This document shows, one piece after another, positions 8,683 through 18,275 of a DNA stretch of 64,000 nt; the stretch's first letter is position 1; each line of letters starts with the position of its first letter. Source of the DNA: Christiangramia sabulilitoris (lineage in GTDB: Bacteria > Bacteroidota > Bacteroidia > Flavobacteriales > Flavobacteriaceae); NCBI RefSeq assembly GCF_007050985.1, contig NZ_VHSF01000003.1, forward strand, positions 469,500-533,499, in the 5' to 3' direction. A program made the position numbers and the translations under genes. The notes beneath the pieces were generated by a model that did no database searches, was not told the DNA's origin, and saw nothing but the letters and a program-made list of their open reading frames with translations.

Positions 8683-10323
8683 CTAACAAGAAGCGTCAGT
8701 CCGAGTGATTTCTACCACTGTGGAAGCAGGGGTAGAAATTGTATCGAGGACAAGCGGCCTGATGACGATTTCTGCTCTGTCCTGAATTCTGTATATAATT
8801 TTTTTTGCCGGCTGTAGTTTATTAAAACCCACTGCTAATTGATATTCTTTCAAGTGCATTTCGGTTGCACCGGAAATTTGCAGTTCCAGGATGTCATTAA
8901 TAATAATTCTGTTCTCAATGACTTCAGGCTGCACATCAGGATGAAAATGTAAATGGCCTTCGGCTATAATCTTGTTGGCCTTGCCTTCAATTCTATCTTC
9001 AATTCTAAATTCTCCCGAAGTAAAACCAAACGATCTTTTATGGATAACACCAAATTTCCGATAACCGTTGTGAGATGCTTCGATACCATTTTCAGTTTCC
9101 TTTATTATTGAAACCTTCGCTCGCTCAGCTACTCTAAAACCTCCCCAAACATTTGAAGAGTTTAGATCATTAATTGTAACCGTATTATGAGCAGCGGTAG
9201 AACGCTCCAATTGTCGGCGTTCATTTTTTTCATAAGTGGAAATTCCCGTATCAACAATTATTGGTCTGTTCTTATAGTTAAAAACAAACTGTAAACTGTC
9301 AGCGTGTGAATGTCCGGGTTGATAGTACGGAGCGATTTGCCCTACATCGGCTATGATCTCAAAATCATGGTTTGAAAATTTTCTATAGCCTGAATCTGAT
9401 AATTTTACTTTTCTACTAGCCAATCCCAGTCTTTTAGCATAACCGATTAATTCATTTGTACCGGGTGCAATTCCCTTGGCCGCGTCATTTAGTTTTGGAA
9501 TATCTCCATTACTGAAGCTGATCTCATTTAGCCATCCAAGCATAACTTCGGCTTTTCCCTTCAACAATGAAAGAAGTTCTCTATCCTTCCATGAATTATG
9601 CTGAACAAGGTATATAGAATCAAGAATTCGGTGTAAAATGATCTGATGGTACATAGGGCTCAGCTCATAATGAGCACCATCCTTTAGTACTTGTTCTTCG
9701 AGTTCCTTTTTTAATATTTTTCTTGCTTTATGATATAACCGGTCGTCTTTAAAATAATAGGAACCAAATAATAATGAAAACCCGTTTTCCAATAAATGGT
9801 TCGCCAGTAAATGATATTCAAGACTGTCATATAATCTCAAGTAGTCCCTATACAGGAAGGTATTTATCTCCTCATCCTGAATTTTGTTTTCAGCTAGAAA
9901 CTTGATCCAGTTGATTCCGCGTAAAGAGATAGGATAAGGTTCCAAACCATCTTGTAACGCATCTGCAAAAGAAATATAGTCTCTGATCAACCTAAGATTT
10001 TCTTGCTTTTTCATTCCTTCCTGGTTAAGAAACTCAAAATAATTGAGGTTATAGGTCCACAGTTTCCCATATTCACTATAGTTCCAATCTATCTTAGAGA
10101 ACTGTTTTTCGAGATTTAGAAATGAAAAACTGTTTTGCCCAAGAAATGATTTGGGGCAAATTATTCCTCTTTGGAGTTTCAACTGGATCCCCTGCTGCTG
10201 CGTTGCAGTGTATGATTTATTAATAAATCTGTTCTTCGCACGATAATACACCTGATGATAAAGCTGGGTCGGCTTCACATTCTTGAGAGTATTATAGTAT
10301 AATGAAATTTTTCCTGAGAACAT
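8683..10323 (-). CDS. Heparinase II/III-like (alginate-lyase family) protein
   Basis: The protein has 546 residues. An N-terminal helical half (about 60-300) is followed by a heparinase II/III C-terminal beta domain, recognised by 'YQPGHSHADSLQFVF', 'PIIVDTGISTYEKNERR' and 'STAAHNTVTIND'. No clear signal peptide is seen. In polysaccharide loci such genes are often paired with the two-domain oxidoreductase that lies just upstream here; the role may be trimming or editing of a uronic-acid-containing polymer. The last 20 or so codons lie inside a hairpin repeat element (8694-8750), so the natural C-terminus has probably been replaced by repeat-encoded residues. Confidence 0.85.
   Translation of the reverse strand: MFSGKISLYYNTLKNVKPTQLYHQVYYRAKNRFINKSYTATQQQGIQLKLQRGIICPKSFLGQNSFSFLNLEKQFSKIDWNYSEYGKLWTYNLNYFEFLNQEGMKKQENLRLIRDYISFADALQDGLEPYPISLRGINWIKFLAENKIQDEEINTFLYRDYLRLYDSLEYHLLANHLLENGFSLLFGSYYFKDDRLYHKARKILKKELEEQVLKDGAHYELSPMYHQIILHRILDSIYLVQHNSWKDRELLSLLKGKAEVMLGWLNEISFSNGDIPKLNDAAKGIAPGTNELIGYAKRLGLASRKVKLSDSGYRKFSNHDFEIIADVGQIAPYYQPGHSHADSLQFVFNYKNRPIIVDTGISTYEKNERRQLERSTAAHNTVTINDLNSSNVWGGFRVAERAKVSIIKETENGIEASHNGYRKFGVIHKRSFGFTSGEFRIEDRIEGKANKIIAEGHLHFHPDVQPEVIENRIIINDILELQISGATEMHLKEYQLAVGFNKLQPAKKIIYRIQDRAEIVIRPLVLDTISTPASTVVEITRTDASC
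8694..8750. repeat. R-type hairpin element inside the 3' end of a CDS
   Basis: It begins CGTCAGTCCGAGTG and ends GTATCGAGGA, matching the R element of the intergenic arrays. The core forms a 9-bp stem, ATTTCTACC with GGTAGAAAT, unlike the stem of any other copy in the window. It covers the final codons of the heparinase-like gene, whose stop is 9 bases beyond it. Confidence 0.8.
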
Positions 10324-10353
10324 TTCTCCAGATGGAATTGTAGCAATAGCTTT

Positions 10354-12516
10354 TTAAACCAAAACGGTTTCCTGTCCTTTTACTTTTTTAGAAACTTTGA
10401 TCTCATCTACACCAATCCACCTACCTTGCTTAAGGCTTTCAATAGCCGCGAAAGAGGCCAGGGTAGTGTTGTAGGTTTCTTCAAATGGAACTATTGACTT
10501 TCCTCCTTTTTTAAGAGAATTTACTAATTGCCCGAATTGAACCTTATGGCCTTTATCCTGCTTGGTCTTCATTTTTGAAAAACCTTTTACTCCGTATCCT
10601 TTGAGACTTCTCCAATTATCCAGAATGAAAGTTCTTTCCTGACTAAAAGCCTCGATACGTTCCTTAGAGTAAGATTTACTTCCATTTGCAAAATAATTTA
10701 TGACCGCATTCGTCCCATTTTCATATTTCAAAAGAATAGAGGCATTATCTGTATTCTCTTCTGGAGCAGTTCCTAAAGCATTCATACAAACCGAAACCAC
10801 CTTGCTTCCTGCCAGGTAGGTACAAAGGTCAATATAATGACAGGCTTCTCCTATGATCCTTCCTCCACCCACTTCCAGGTCATGTATCCAGACGTCTGAA
10901 GGAATAAAGCCGGCGTTCATGGTTGCAATTATATTTTTTGGGCCTTCACCCAGGAGAGATTTCATTTTAACTGCCAGGGGAGAAAATCGACGATTAAAGC
11001 CAACAATCACCATCTTATTTTTTTCTTCGGAAATCTTTGCGATCTCTTCCAATTCTTCAGCATTGAGACATAATGGCTTTTCCACAAAAACATGCTTTCC
11101 TGCCAAAAGTGCTTCTTTGGCCATAGAAGCATGCAGATTATGACGGGTAGTTATCATCACCATATCAACATCTTTGTCCTCCAGGATCTCCTTATAATCT
11201 GAAGAGGCATAGGCTACTTCCCCTTTTTTTGCCAGTGTTTTCGCTGAAAGGCCTCCGGCACTGGCTATGTATTTAAGATTAGCATCCGCGGCTTTCATAC
11301 CTGGAATAATAGTCGAGGATGTAAAATTCCCTGCCCCTATAATGCCGAATACACCCTCAGAGGCTTTAAATTTCCTTTCGGATACTTTTACTTTCGAATT
11401 CTGTTTTGAATTTTCCGGGAACTCAAGAATGGAAGCGATGGAACCCTGCTTACGCATATCTCCATAGATCTCTTCATAATTCTCTAACTTTACCCTCTCG
11501 GTGATAAGAGGTTTTACATCAAGCTGCCCCGAAGCTATAGCTTGCAGGATGGCTTCGAAATTTCTCTTTTCAGTCCAGCGAACATAACCAATAGGATAAT
11601 CAATCCCTTTTTGTTCGTAATCATCATCATATCTGCCCGGTCCATATGAACAGGACACCTGAAAACTCAATTCTTTTTCGAAAAAGTCTGCTCGTTGTAT
11701 ATCAAGACCGATGACTCCCACAAGTACTATACGTCCTTTTTTACGACTCATCTCAGCAGCCTGGTGAATGATCTCATTGCTTTGTGAAGAAGCGGTTATA
11801 ACGATCCCATCGGCTCCAATTCCGAAAGTATTTTCAAGGACATATTTTACAGGGTCCGTTCCCTGGCCAGGGTTAACAGCCTTTATTCCTTTTTCTTTGG
11901 CAAGATCAACTTTTTGCTGGTCGAAATCCAGCCCAATCACTTTACAACCATTTGCTTTCAAAAGCTCTGCAGTAACCAGCCCGATCAATCCCAGGCCTAT
12001 AACAGCAATGGTTTCCCCAAATGTTGGATTTACCAAACGAATTCCCTGTAAGCCAATTGCTCCAATTACTGTAAATGCAGCTTCTTCGTCACTAACGTTT
12101 TCAGGTATTTTGGCAACAAGATTTTTAGGAACTGAAACAAACTCAGCATGGTTCCCATTGGAAGCTACGCGATCGCCAACCTGGAATTCTGAAACTCCCT
12201 TGCCAACGGCAACAACAGTTCCTACGTTGCAATAACCTAAAGGCAATGGCTGGTTTAATTTGTTGAAAACAGCTTCCAGAGTGGGCATTACTCCGTCGGT
12301 CTTCATTTTATCCAACACCTGTTTTACCTTATCCGGTTGCTGGCGGGCTTTCGCAATAAAATTGGCTTTCCCGAATTCAACCAGCATGCGCTCCGTTCCT
12401 AAAGAAACTAATGTTCGACTGGTTTTGATAAGAACCTGGCCGGCTTTTACCTGGGGTGCAGGAACTTCTTCTAATATGGTATTACCTTGTTTAAGGTCTT
12501 GGATAATTTGTTTCAT
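10354..12516 (-). CDS. Two-domain oxidoreductase: Zn-type alcohol dehydrogenase fused to Gfo/Idh/MocA
   Basis: The protein has 720 residues. Residues 1-360 form a medium-chain dehydrogenase with a Rossmann motif 'VIGLGLIGLVTAEL'. Residues 390-720 form a Gfo/Idh/MocA domain with 'GIIGAGNFTSS' and the 'EKPLCLN' motif. This fusion is a known 'bi-domain' oxidoreductase of polysaccharide loci and is thought to modify a sugar (keto or uronic forms); the exact substrate is unknown. It lies 30 bases upstream of the heparinase-like gene, so the two are almost certainly co-transcribed. Confidence 0.88.
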   Translation of the reverse strand: MKQIIQDLKQGNTILEEVPAPQVKAGQVLIKTSRTLVSLGTERMLVEFGKANFIAKARQQPDKVKQVLDKMKTDGVMPTLEAVFNKLNQPLPLGYCNVGTVVAVGKGVSEFQVGDRVASNGNHAEFVSVPKNLVAKIPENVSDEEAAFTVIGAIGLQGIRLVNPTFGETIAVIGLGLIGLVTAELLKANGCKVIGLDFDQQKVDLAKEKGIKAVNPGQGTDPVKYVLENTFGIGADGIVITASSQSNEIIHQAAEMSRKKGRIVLVGVIGLDIQRADFFEKELSFQVSCSYGPGRYDDDYEQKGIDYPIGYVRWTEKRNFEAILQAIASGQLDVKPLITERVKLENYEEIYGDMRKQGSIASILEFPENSKQNSKVKVSERKFKASEGVFGIIGAGNFTSSTIIPGMKAADANLKYIASAGGLSAKTLAKKGEVAYASSDYKEILEDKDVDMVMITTRHNLHASMAKEALLAGKHVFVEKPLCLNAEELEEIAKISEEKNKMVIVGFNRRFSPLAVKMKSLLGEGPKNIIATMNAGFIPSDVWIHDLEVGGGRIIGEACHYIDLCTYLAGSKVVSVCMNALGTAPEENTDNASILLKYENGTNAVINYFANGSKSYSKERIEAFSQERTFILDNWRSLKGYGVKGFSKMKTKQDKGHKVQFGQLVNSLKKGGKSIVPFEETYNTTLASFAAIESLKQGRWIGVDEIKVSKKVKGQETVLV

Positions 12517-12555
12517 TAGCTATTTTTAAATTTTGCTTTTTTGATTAACGACTTC

Positions 12556-13956
12556 CTAATCATTTTTAACAATCCCTCCCGATTTTATTTCTTGATTGTT
12601 CTCCAGTTCGGAAATCACATACCTTAGCTTTCCTCTTGAAGTTCTCGGTATTCTGTCAAGCTTTTTAAAGTTGAAAGAAATTTCATCTCCTAATCTTGAT
12701 TTCAATAGTTTTGTAACCAAATTTAAATCTGACTCAACACTTTTCGGGTTTTCAAAAGAAACATATCTAATTTCTAAAGAGTAATCCTTTTTTTGTAAAA
12801 TCTGGGCTTCAACGATAAAGGATGTTTGGGAAAATAAGGCAGATAAAGCACCTACTTTTTTGCCTGAAGGCAGATATATTATCTCTCCACTGCGACCATC
12901 GATATGGTCAATTTCTCTTTTTGTTACTGAATTACTTCTTTTAGTAATTACCGCTATATCATTAGTATCATATCGTAAAAGAGGCATAGCATAATTGGAA
13001 AAGTTTGTACCAATAATTTTATAAGTATCCCCCCCATCGGGAATAAATTCTACGGCTGAGAAATCCTCATCTACCGTTAATTTATGGTCAATATCTTCCG
13101 AAAAATTTGCTACACACTCGGCAAGGCCGTAATGGCTATAAGGGTAGACACCAAATGCCTGAAACATTTGCTCTTTCTGAAAATCGTATAAATTCTCTCC
13201 TCCCGTAGTAACAAATTTGATCTGATCTGCAAGTGATAAATTATTATCTAAGAGAAACGCAGCGAAAGGAGTAATGACCGTGGGATACCCATGTATCCAC
13301 GTAAGATTTCTTTTCTTTATTTCTTTATAATATTCAAAATAGTTATTCTCATTGCCATGGAAAGCACTAAATTTCACTTGCTTTAGGGGGTAAGAGATTC
13401 GCCAAAACGGAGGACTTATTTGTTTTTGTGGAACAATCGTTCTAGATCCGAAATCGGCGCACCACGTGTCTAATGATATTCCTAGTTGAGCTCTATATTT
13501 CCACCATAAAGCAAACTGCTCCTGCAACTGCTCTTTTGTATAAAAAATGTTTAAACTGGTACCAGTAGATCCGCTTGTTGTTAATTTTATTAATTTTCGA
13601 GGATCAGCTTTACTAGATAAGAACATTTCCGGATTTTTCCTAACCTCCTCTTTAGTTAAGACTGGAATGGACTTTAGGTCTTCAATACTATTGATATCAG
13701 AAGGTGTCAATCTTAAATTCTTAAAAAGATCATTATAATAAGGTACAGTCTCATATGCATGTTTAACAAATTCTCTTAAACGATTGTCACGATAATCTAT
13801 CAATTGCTCATAAGACCAGTCTTTGCGTTCAAGATATGCCTGTAAGAAATTTTGGAATAAACCTCCCATTCTTTCTCGTTTCAATTTTAGACCTTGTAAA
13901 CTACAAGCCAAATTCTGAAATTCAGCCGGCAATGAATTATATATTTTGTCTTTCAT
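12556..13956 (-). CDS. Phenylacetate-CoA ligase-like adenylate-forming enzyme (CapK family)
   Basis: The protein has 466 residues. The AMP-binding motif reads 'LTTSGSTGTSLNIFYT' (about 128-143), followed by 'HYGLAECVANF' and 'LLRYDTNDIAVI'. CapK-type members of this superfamily occur in capsule loci, where they are thought to activate an acyl or amino acid group for decoration of the polymer. The next gene downstream on this strand is the two-domain oxidoreductase. The broken D-Ala-D-Ala ligase-like gene just upstream hints that an amino acid decoration pathway was present. Confidence 0.85.
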   Translation of the reverse strand: MKDKIYNSLPAEFQNLACSLQGLKLKRERMGGLFQNFLQAYLERKDWSYEQLIDYRDNRLREFVKHAYETVPYYNDLFKNLRLTPSDINSIEDLKSIPVLTKEEVRKNPEMFLSSKADPRKLIKLTTSGSTGTSLNIFYTKEQLQEQFALWWKYRAQLGISLDTWCADFGSRTIVPQKQISPPFWRISYPLKQVKFSAFHGNENNYFEYYKEIKKRNLTWIHGYPTVITPFAAFLLDNNLSLADQIKFVTTGGENLYDFQKEQMFQAFGVYPYSHYGLAECVANFSEDIDHKLTVDEDFSAVEFIPDGGDTYKIIGTNFSNYAMPLLRYDTNDIAVITKRSNSVTKREIDHIDGRSGEIIYLPSGKKVGALSALFSQTSFIVEAQILQKKDYSLEIRYVSFENPKSVESDLNLVTKLLKSRLGDEISFNFKKLDRIPRTSRGKLRYVISELENNQEIKSGGIVKND

Positions 13957-14005
13957 TCGTAGAACATTTTATAGAAAACTTTGAGAATAGACTTCTTTGG
14001 AATAC

Positions 14006-15013
14006 CTATACGAGTTGCAGGGTCAGATCCATAGATTTGGATAATAGTGCATCTTCAATAGCATTTTCGAAAAGATCTTGTAAAGAAATACCAGCAGCAA
14101 GTGCTTGTTGAGGAAGAATGCTTGCTTCACCGAGCCCAGGAGTTGTGTTTATTTCTAAGAAATAAGGTTCACCATTATGGAAAATGAATTCTGAGCGTGT
14201 TAAACCTTTCAATTTTAATTTTGCATATATGAATTTGAAAATTTCCTGAACCTAGTTTGTTTGATCTTCGGAAATCCTGGCAGGAGTAATTTCCTGCGAC
14301 TTACCTAAGTACTTGGCTGAGAAATCAAAAAAGTCATTTTCACTAACAATTTCTGTAACAGGAAGAGCTGTGATTTCACCTTTAAAATTTATCACTCCCA
14401 CGTCAACCTCAGTTCCATCTAAAAAGGATTCAATTAAAATTTCATCATCTTCTTTAAAGGCAGTTTCAATAGCTACGATAAAATCCTTTTTTTCTTTTAC
14501 TTTGGTTACCCCGAAACTACTTCCAGCCCTATTTGCTTTAACAAAACATGGAAGCCCTACTTTTTGAACGATATCTTCAATATTAATTGGATCACCTTTA
14601 TCAATAAAATAGTTTTTAGCAACTTTAATCCCATGTGGTTTTAGCACACTTATTAAATCCCGTTTATTAAAAGTAAGGGCAGCTTGATAAAAATCAGATG
14701 ATGTCTGAGGAATCTGTAGTAACTCGAGGTAAGCCTGGAATAAACCATTCTCCCCAGGTGTTCCATGGATAGTATTAAATACACAGTCAAAATTAACATG
14801 TTCTCCTTCAATTAGGACAGAAAAGTCACTTTTATTTATTGCGTATTTTATTCCTTGGTCGTCTTTCACGAACCAGGCGGTTTTTGAAATGTAAGCTCGA
14901 AAGACATTATATTTTTCCCGGTCTAGATATTTACTCACTTCCTCCCCACTGTTGAGGGAAATTTTAAATTCGCTAGAATAGCAACCCATGACAACTGCGA
15001 TATTTTTCTTCCT
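14006..15013 (-). pseudogene. D-alanine--D-alanine ligase-like gene with in-frame amber stop and lost start
   Basis: Two open segments in the same frame (14252-14989 and 14006-14251) encode one ATP-grasp ligase. The first holds 'NTIHGTPGENGLFQAYL', 'CFVKANRAGSSFGVTKV' and 'AKYLGKSQEITPARIS'; the second holds 'LTRSEFIFHNGEPYFLEINT' and 'PGLGEASILPQQ'. They are separated only by TAG at 14252-14254. Upstream of the first in-frame ATG (14989) the same frame encodes 'KKNIAVV', the usual Ddl N-terminus, but the codon where Met is expected is AGG (15011-15013). Two independent lesions point to a pseudogene. A working housekeeping ddl presumably lies elsewhere. Sequencing error at the stop cannot be excluded. 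Confidence 0.82.
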
Positions 15014-15167
15014 TAATGTGAAATTATTGAGACTGAATAATCATATTATAGTGAATCCTTCCTCTAAGAATGAAAGGGTTGCTTTTTTGTTTAATTTTTG
15101 TGAGGAATTGATTTTAAATCTAAATTGTGGCGAGTAAACATTAAAAGTGTACTTCGTAGATAATTCG

Positions 15168-16043
15168 TCAATCGTAGTACTCTACTCTTATATCTGGTTT
15201 TCCTGTTTTGTTAGAGCTTGCAACTTCAGGAAGTCTACCTGTTATTAAACCTTCCTTATATTTATATTCTACCATCTTGGCAACTATTACTCTGGCAGAT
15301 GCCCAGTAAAATCCATTAGACCCACTTCGCCAGGCTCCCCGTACAAAGAATCGATGGAGCCAAAGTAGCTGATATCGGAAAGGGATTTGGTAAAATATTT
15401 TTTTAATGAACATAGTGCGTTCGCGCCGCGAGCCAAAAAAATTAGGCTTTGCAGCTAGGCTTAGTTTGTTTAATATCCTTATTGCCTCCATTGTAGTGTA
15501 AACATTTTGTTTTTCCACCCATTGATGCATGTCCCGTATATCGTAGTGTTCAATAAACCCTTTTATTTTGCCCACATCACCCTCTGTCTCAATATGTTCG
15601 TTTACCAAAACTTCAGTGAAAGTTACCTTTCCGGTTTGCCATAACCTTACAATATTTTTTAATCTTACTTTCAGGGGTTTACCCATAAACCATAATCTAA
15701 AAGAAACTTCATAAGCAGTAAAAGCCTCATTTTGTTTACATATTCGAGCAATGTCCCTTTTTACTTCTTCCGTCAGTCTCTCATCGGGATCCATTTTTAA
15801 GGTCCACTTTGTTTTTATTGGTAAGTTTTTTAAAGCAAAATTCCATTGATCACCAAAGTTGGTGAATGCCCTTTGAATTATCTTGACTCCTTTATCAAGA
15901 GCAATGTCTACAGTACGATCCGTGCTTAAACTATCTATAATAATAATTTCTTCAGCCCAATCCTTAACATTATCAATGGCATCTCCTAAATGAAACTCTT
16001 CATTTAAGGTTAACATAACTACTGTGATGGGTAATTTATTCAT
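15168..16043 (-). CDS. Glycosyltransferase family 2, WaaE/KdtX-like
   Basis: This GT-A enzyme has 291 residues from the chosen ATG at 16043. An upstream in-frame ATG at 16064 would overlap the preceding gene by 29 bases; the chosen start overlaps it by 8. Motifs are 'ITVVMLTLNEEFHLGDAI' near the N-terminus and 'KMDPDERL' (the DxD site). The order of motifs and the segment 'IEHYDIRDMHQWVEKQN' fit the WaaE-like branch (beta-1,4-glucosyltransferase-type). It probably adds one sugar of the repeat unit at the cytoplasmic membrane face. Confidence 0.88.
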   Translation of the reverse strand: MNKLPITVVMLTLNEEFHLGDAIDNVKDWAEEIIIIDSLSTDRTVDIALDKGVKIIQRAFTNFGDQWNFALKNLPIKTKWTLKMDPDERLTEEVKRDIARICKQNEAFTAYEVSFRLWFMGKPLKVRLKNIVRLWQTGKVTFTEVLVNEHIETEGDVGKIKGFIEHYDIRDMHQWVEKQNVYTTMEAIRILNKLSLAAKPNFFGSRRERTMFIKKIFYQIPFRYQLLWLHRFFVRGAWRSGSNGFYWASARVIVAKMVEYKYKEGLITGRLPEVASSNKTGKPDIRVEYYD

Positions 16044-17163
16044 TGATAAAGCTTGGTTTTTCATTTTTCTGGATCATCCAGTCATAGGTTTTCATCATAT
16101 TTTTAGATATTTCCTCCCAAGAGTATTCTTGTTGCATCCATTTTTTTCCATTCAAACCTATTTGTTGTAATTCCTCATCCTTTAAACATAGGGCCTTAAC
16201 TAAAGTATTGCTTAGTGCTTCGGAGGTTGGTTCCACGCACCATCCACATTTATTTTTATTCAAATTCTTCCAAGGGGTTCCGATTGTAGTGATAACAGGC
16301 ACTCCATTCGCCAATGCTTCAGCTACAGTCATTCCAAAATTTTCAGAGTAACTCGGTAAAACATAAAGTCTTGCTTCCTGGTATAAGGAATTTTTGCTTT
16401 TCCCATATACAGGTCCTAATAAATAGACATTTTGAACATCATTTTCCTTAATTATTTCTTTTAAGCTATTAATATAATTGAGATCACCTTTGCCTACAAT
16501 TTTTAGGTTCCATTCGGGGTGATTGGAATTAACTTTTTTCCAGGCTTGAATCAAATTTTCAATTCCTTTAATTGGGTGAATCCTTCCGAAGTATAATACT
16601 GTCTTTTCCTTAGGTCTAAAACTATTATCTTTTGGAATATCAATACCGTTTGGTATGATGCTTATAGGTGTTGAGGGTTGATATTCTCTAATATCATCAG
16701 CTTCGTGGGCAGCAGTAGCGTGGAAACAATCTGTTGCTATCAATGCTTTTCTTTGCCCTAGCAGTAAGGCTATTTTTTTTGTTAAATTAGATCGACTTAA
16801 TGCTTTTTTAGAAAGTGTGCCTCGGGGAGCATTGATAAACGGGATATTTTTTTTTGAAGCAACAATTCCTGCAAATATATTTGGTGCCATCCATAAACTA
16901 TGGTTGTGAATAATATCAGCATCCTTAGCGTCTTCAAGTAAACTTTTGTACATTTTCCAGGAAAAACCAAAACTGGGATGAGGAAATACACCTCGGGAAA
17001 AGGACTTCACTTTAAAATAAAATTTTCTTTTAGGTAAAGGACCAAGAGTGTAAAGAACAATATCACAATCTTGTTTTGCTAATGCCTCACATAATCTCGG
17101 AACGGAATAGGCAGGACCACTTGCTTCTTCACCAATATAAGGTACAACATGAATTATTTTCAT
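16036..17163 (-). CDS. Glycosyltransferase family 4
   Basis: A GT-B enzyme of 375 residues from the ATG at 17163, where the Rossmann fold begins 'MKIIHVVPYIGEEASGPAYS'. The second domain has 'VLYFGRIHPIKGIENLI' and the 'YSENFGMTVAEALANGVPVI' donor-site stretch with the EX7E-type pattern. It is one of four or more transferases building the repeat unit. Donor sugar cannot be told. Base composition is AT-rich like its neighbours. Confidence 0.9.
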   Translation of the reverse strand: MKIIHVVPYIGEEASGPAYSVPRLCEALAKQDCDIVLYTLGPLPKRKFYFKVKSFSRGVFPHPSFGFSWKMYKSLLEDAKDADIIHNHSLWMAPNIFAGIVASKKNIPFINAPRGTLSKKALSRSNLTKKIALLLGQRKALIATDCFHATAAHEADDIREYQPSTPISIIPNGIDIPKDNSFRPKEKTVLYFGRIHPIKGIENLIQAWKKVNSNHPEWNLKIVGKGDLNYINSLKEIIKENDVQNVYLLGPVYGKSKNSLYQEARLYVLPSYSENFGMTVAEALANGVPVITTIGTPWKNLNKNKCGWCVEPTSEALSNTLVKALCLKDEELQQIGLNGKKWMQQEYSWEEISKNMMKTYDWMIQKNEKPSFINE

Positions 17164-17291
17164 ATTGGTCAAGAATTATTTTTTTTTCTTGTCACTATTT
17201 TTTCTTTCTTCTGAAATATTTTATAAGTCATTATTAATAATTATTTAGCCCTAATTAAAGTTTAAAACTTATCCTAGATTATAAATTTTAA

Positions 17292-18275
17292 TTAAATCAA
17301 ACTATCGTACAACGTTTGATATTTCTTAGCAATGCTTTTAATACTAAACCTTTCAACATTTATCGATCCCTTATCAATAAGCTCTTGTCGATAATTATTA
17401 TCATTTATTAATTTTAAAAAACCTTCTTTGATTTCAATAATATCTTCAGGATTTACAAAATGGGCGCCATTTCCCGCAACTTCCGGAATAGATGCTTGGG
17501 AACTTGTAATTATTACTCGTCCCACTTTTTGAGCTTCAATTATAGGCATTCCAAAGCCCTCATATTTTGAAATGAAGCTTACTATATCACAATTTTCATA
17601 TAAATGTTTGATTTCTTTATATGGAAGATTAAAATAATTTTCCCAGTTTACCCCATATTTTTGTAAAAGTGATTTTTGTCTACTCGATAACACTCCTACT
17701 ATTTGTAGAGTACATTGGATATCTTTTAACCCAAGAATTGTGTTTTCTAAATTCTTATTTTCTTTTGTTCCAAGATGAAGGATCTTTGGATTTTGGGAAT
17801 TAAACCTTTTGGGATAATACTCCAAAGTTGTATTAACAGGATTAGGAATTACAACAATTTTATGTTTCACCCAAGGCATTATCTCCAGAACTTCCTTTTG
17901 AGTATGTAAGGAAATCACCGTTATTTTATTAACAAAAAATCCTGGCAACCAGAACCATATTAATTTTTTTGAAAATTTCTCGAATTTATGTCCCCGTATT
18001 GCGGAACCAACATCATGTATAGTTAGAATTGTTTTTTTTAAAGGATTTATTGCCACATAATGAATGTCCCCTGTTATATGGATTAAACCTTTAATTTTTT
18101 GGGAAAAGAGGATATTTTTAATTAGAGATGGAAAATTTATCTTTTTATACGGAACTTCCCAAAAATCTATTTTATTGAGAGATTCGTTATTTATATACCA
18201 TCCAATATCCGTAAAAAGCTCCTCGATGCTAACACCCTTTTCCCTCCTCCTAAAAAGGAAATTTATTTTTTTCAA
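17292..18275 (-). CDS. Glycosyltransferase family 4 (GT-B)
   Basis: The protein has 327 residues. The C-terminal GT-B half is clear: 'PKILHLGTKENKNLENTI', 'DIVSFISKYEGFGMPIIEAQ' and 'SIPEVAGNGAHFVNPEDI'. 'LTIHDVGSAIRGH' lies in the N-terminal half. It overlaps the upstream polymerase gene by 4 bases (ATGA), so translation is coupled. The next gene downstream is 119 bases away across AT-rich non-coding sequence. Confidence 0.85.
   Translation of the reverse strand: MKKINFLFRRREKGVSIEELFTDIGWYINNESLNKIDFWEVPYKKINFPSLIKNILFSQKIKGLIHITGDIHYVAINPLKKTILTIHDVGSAIRGHKFEKFSKKLIWFWLPGFFVNKITVISLHTQKEVLEIMPWVKHKIVVIPNPVNTTLEYYPKRFNSQNPKILHLGTKENKNLENTILGLKDIQCTLQIVGVLSSRQKSLLQKYGVNWENYFNLPYKEIKHLYENCDIVSFISKYEGFGMPIIEAQKVGRVIITSSQASIPEVAGNGAHFVNPEDIIEIKEGFLKLINDNNYRQELIDKGSINVERFSIKSIAKKYQTLYDSLI

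Noticed and set aside
11768-12235. 155-codon plus-strand frame antisense to the two-domain oxidoreductase
   Set aside because: Shadow frame; Pro/Ser/Thr-rich, typical of the reverse complement of a coding region.
14252-14254. Recoding of the TAG as an amino acid (for example pyrrolysine)
   Set aside because: The start codon of the same gene is also lost and the codon lies at no catalytic position; decay is simpler.
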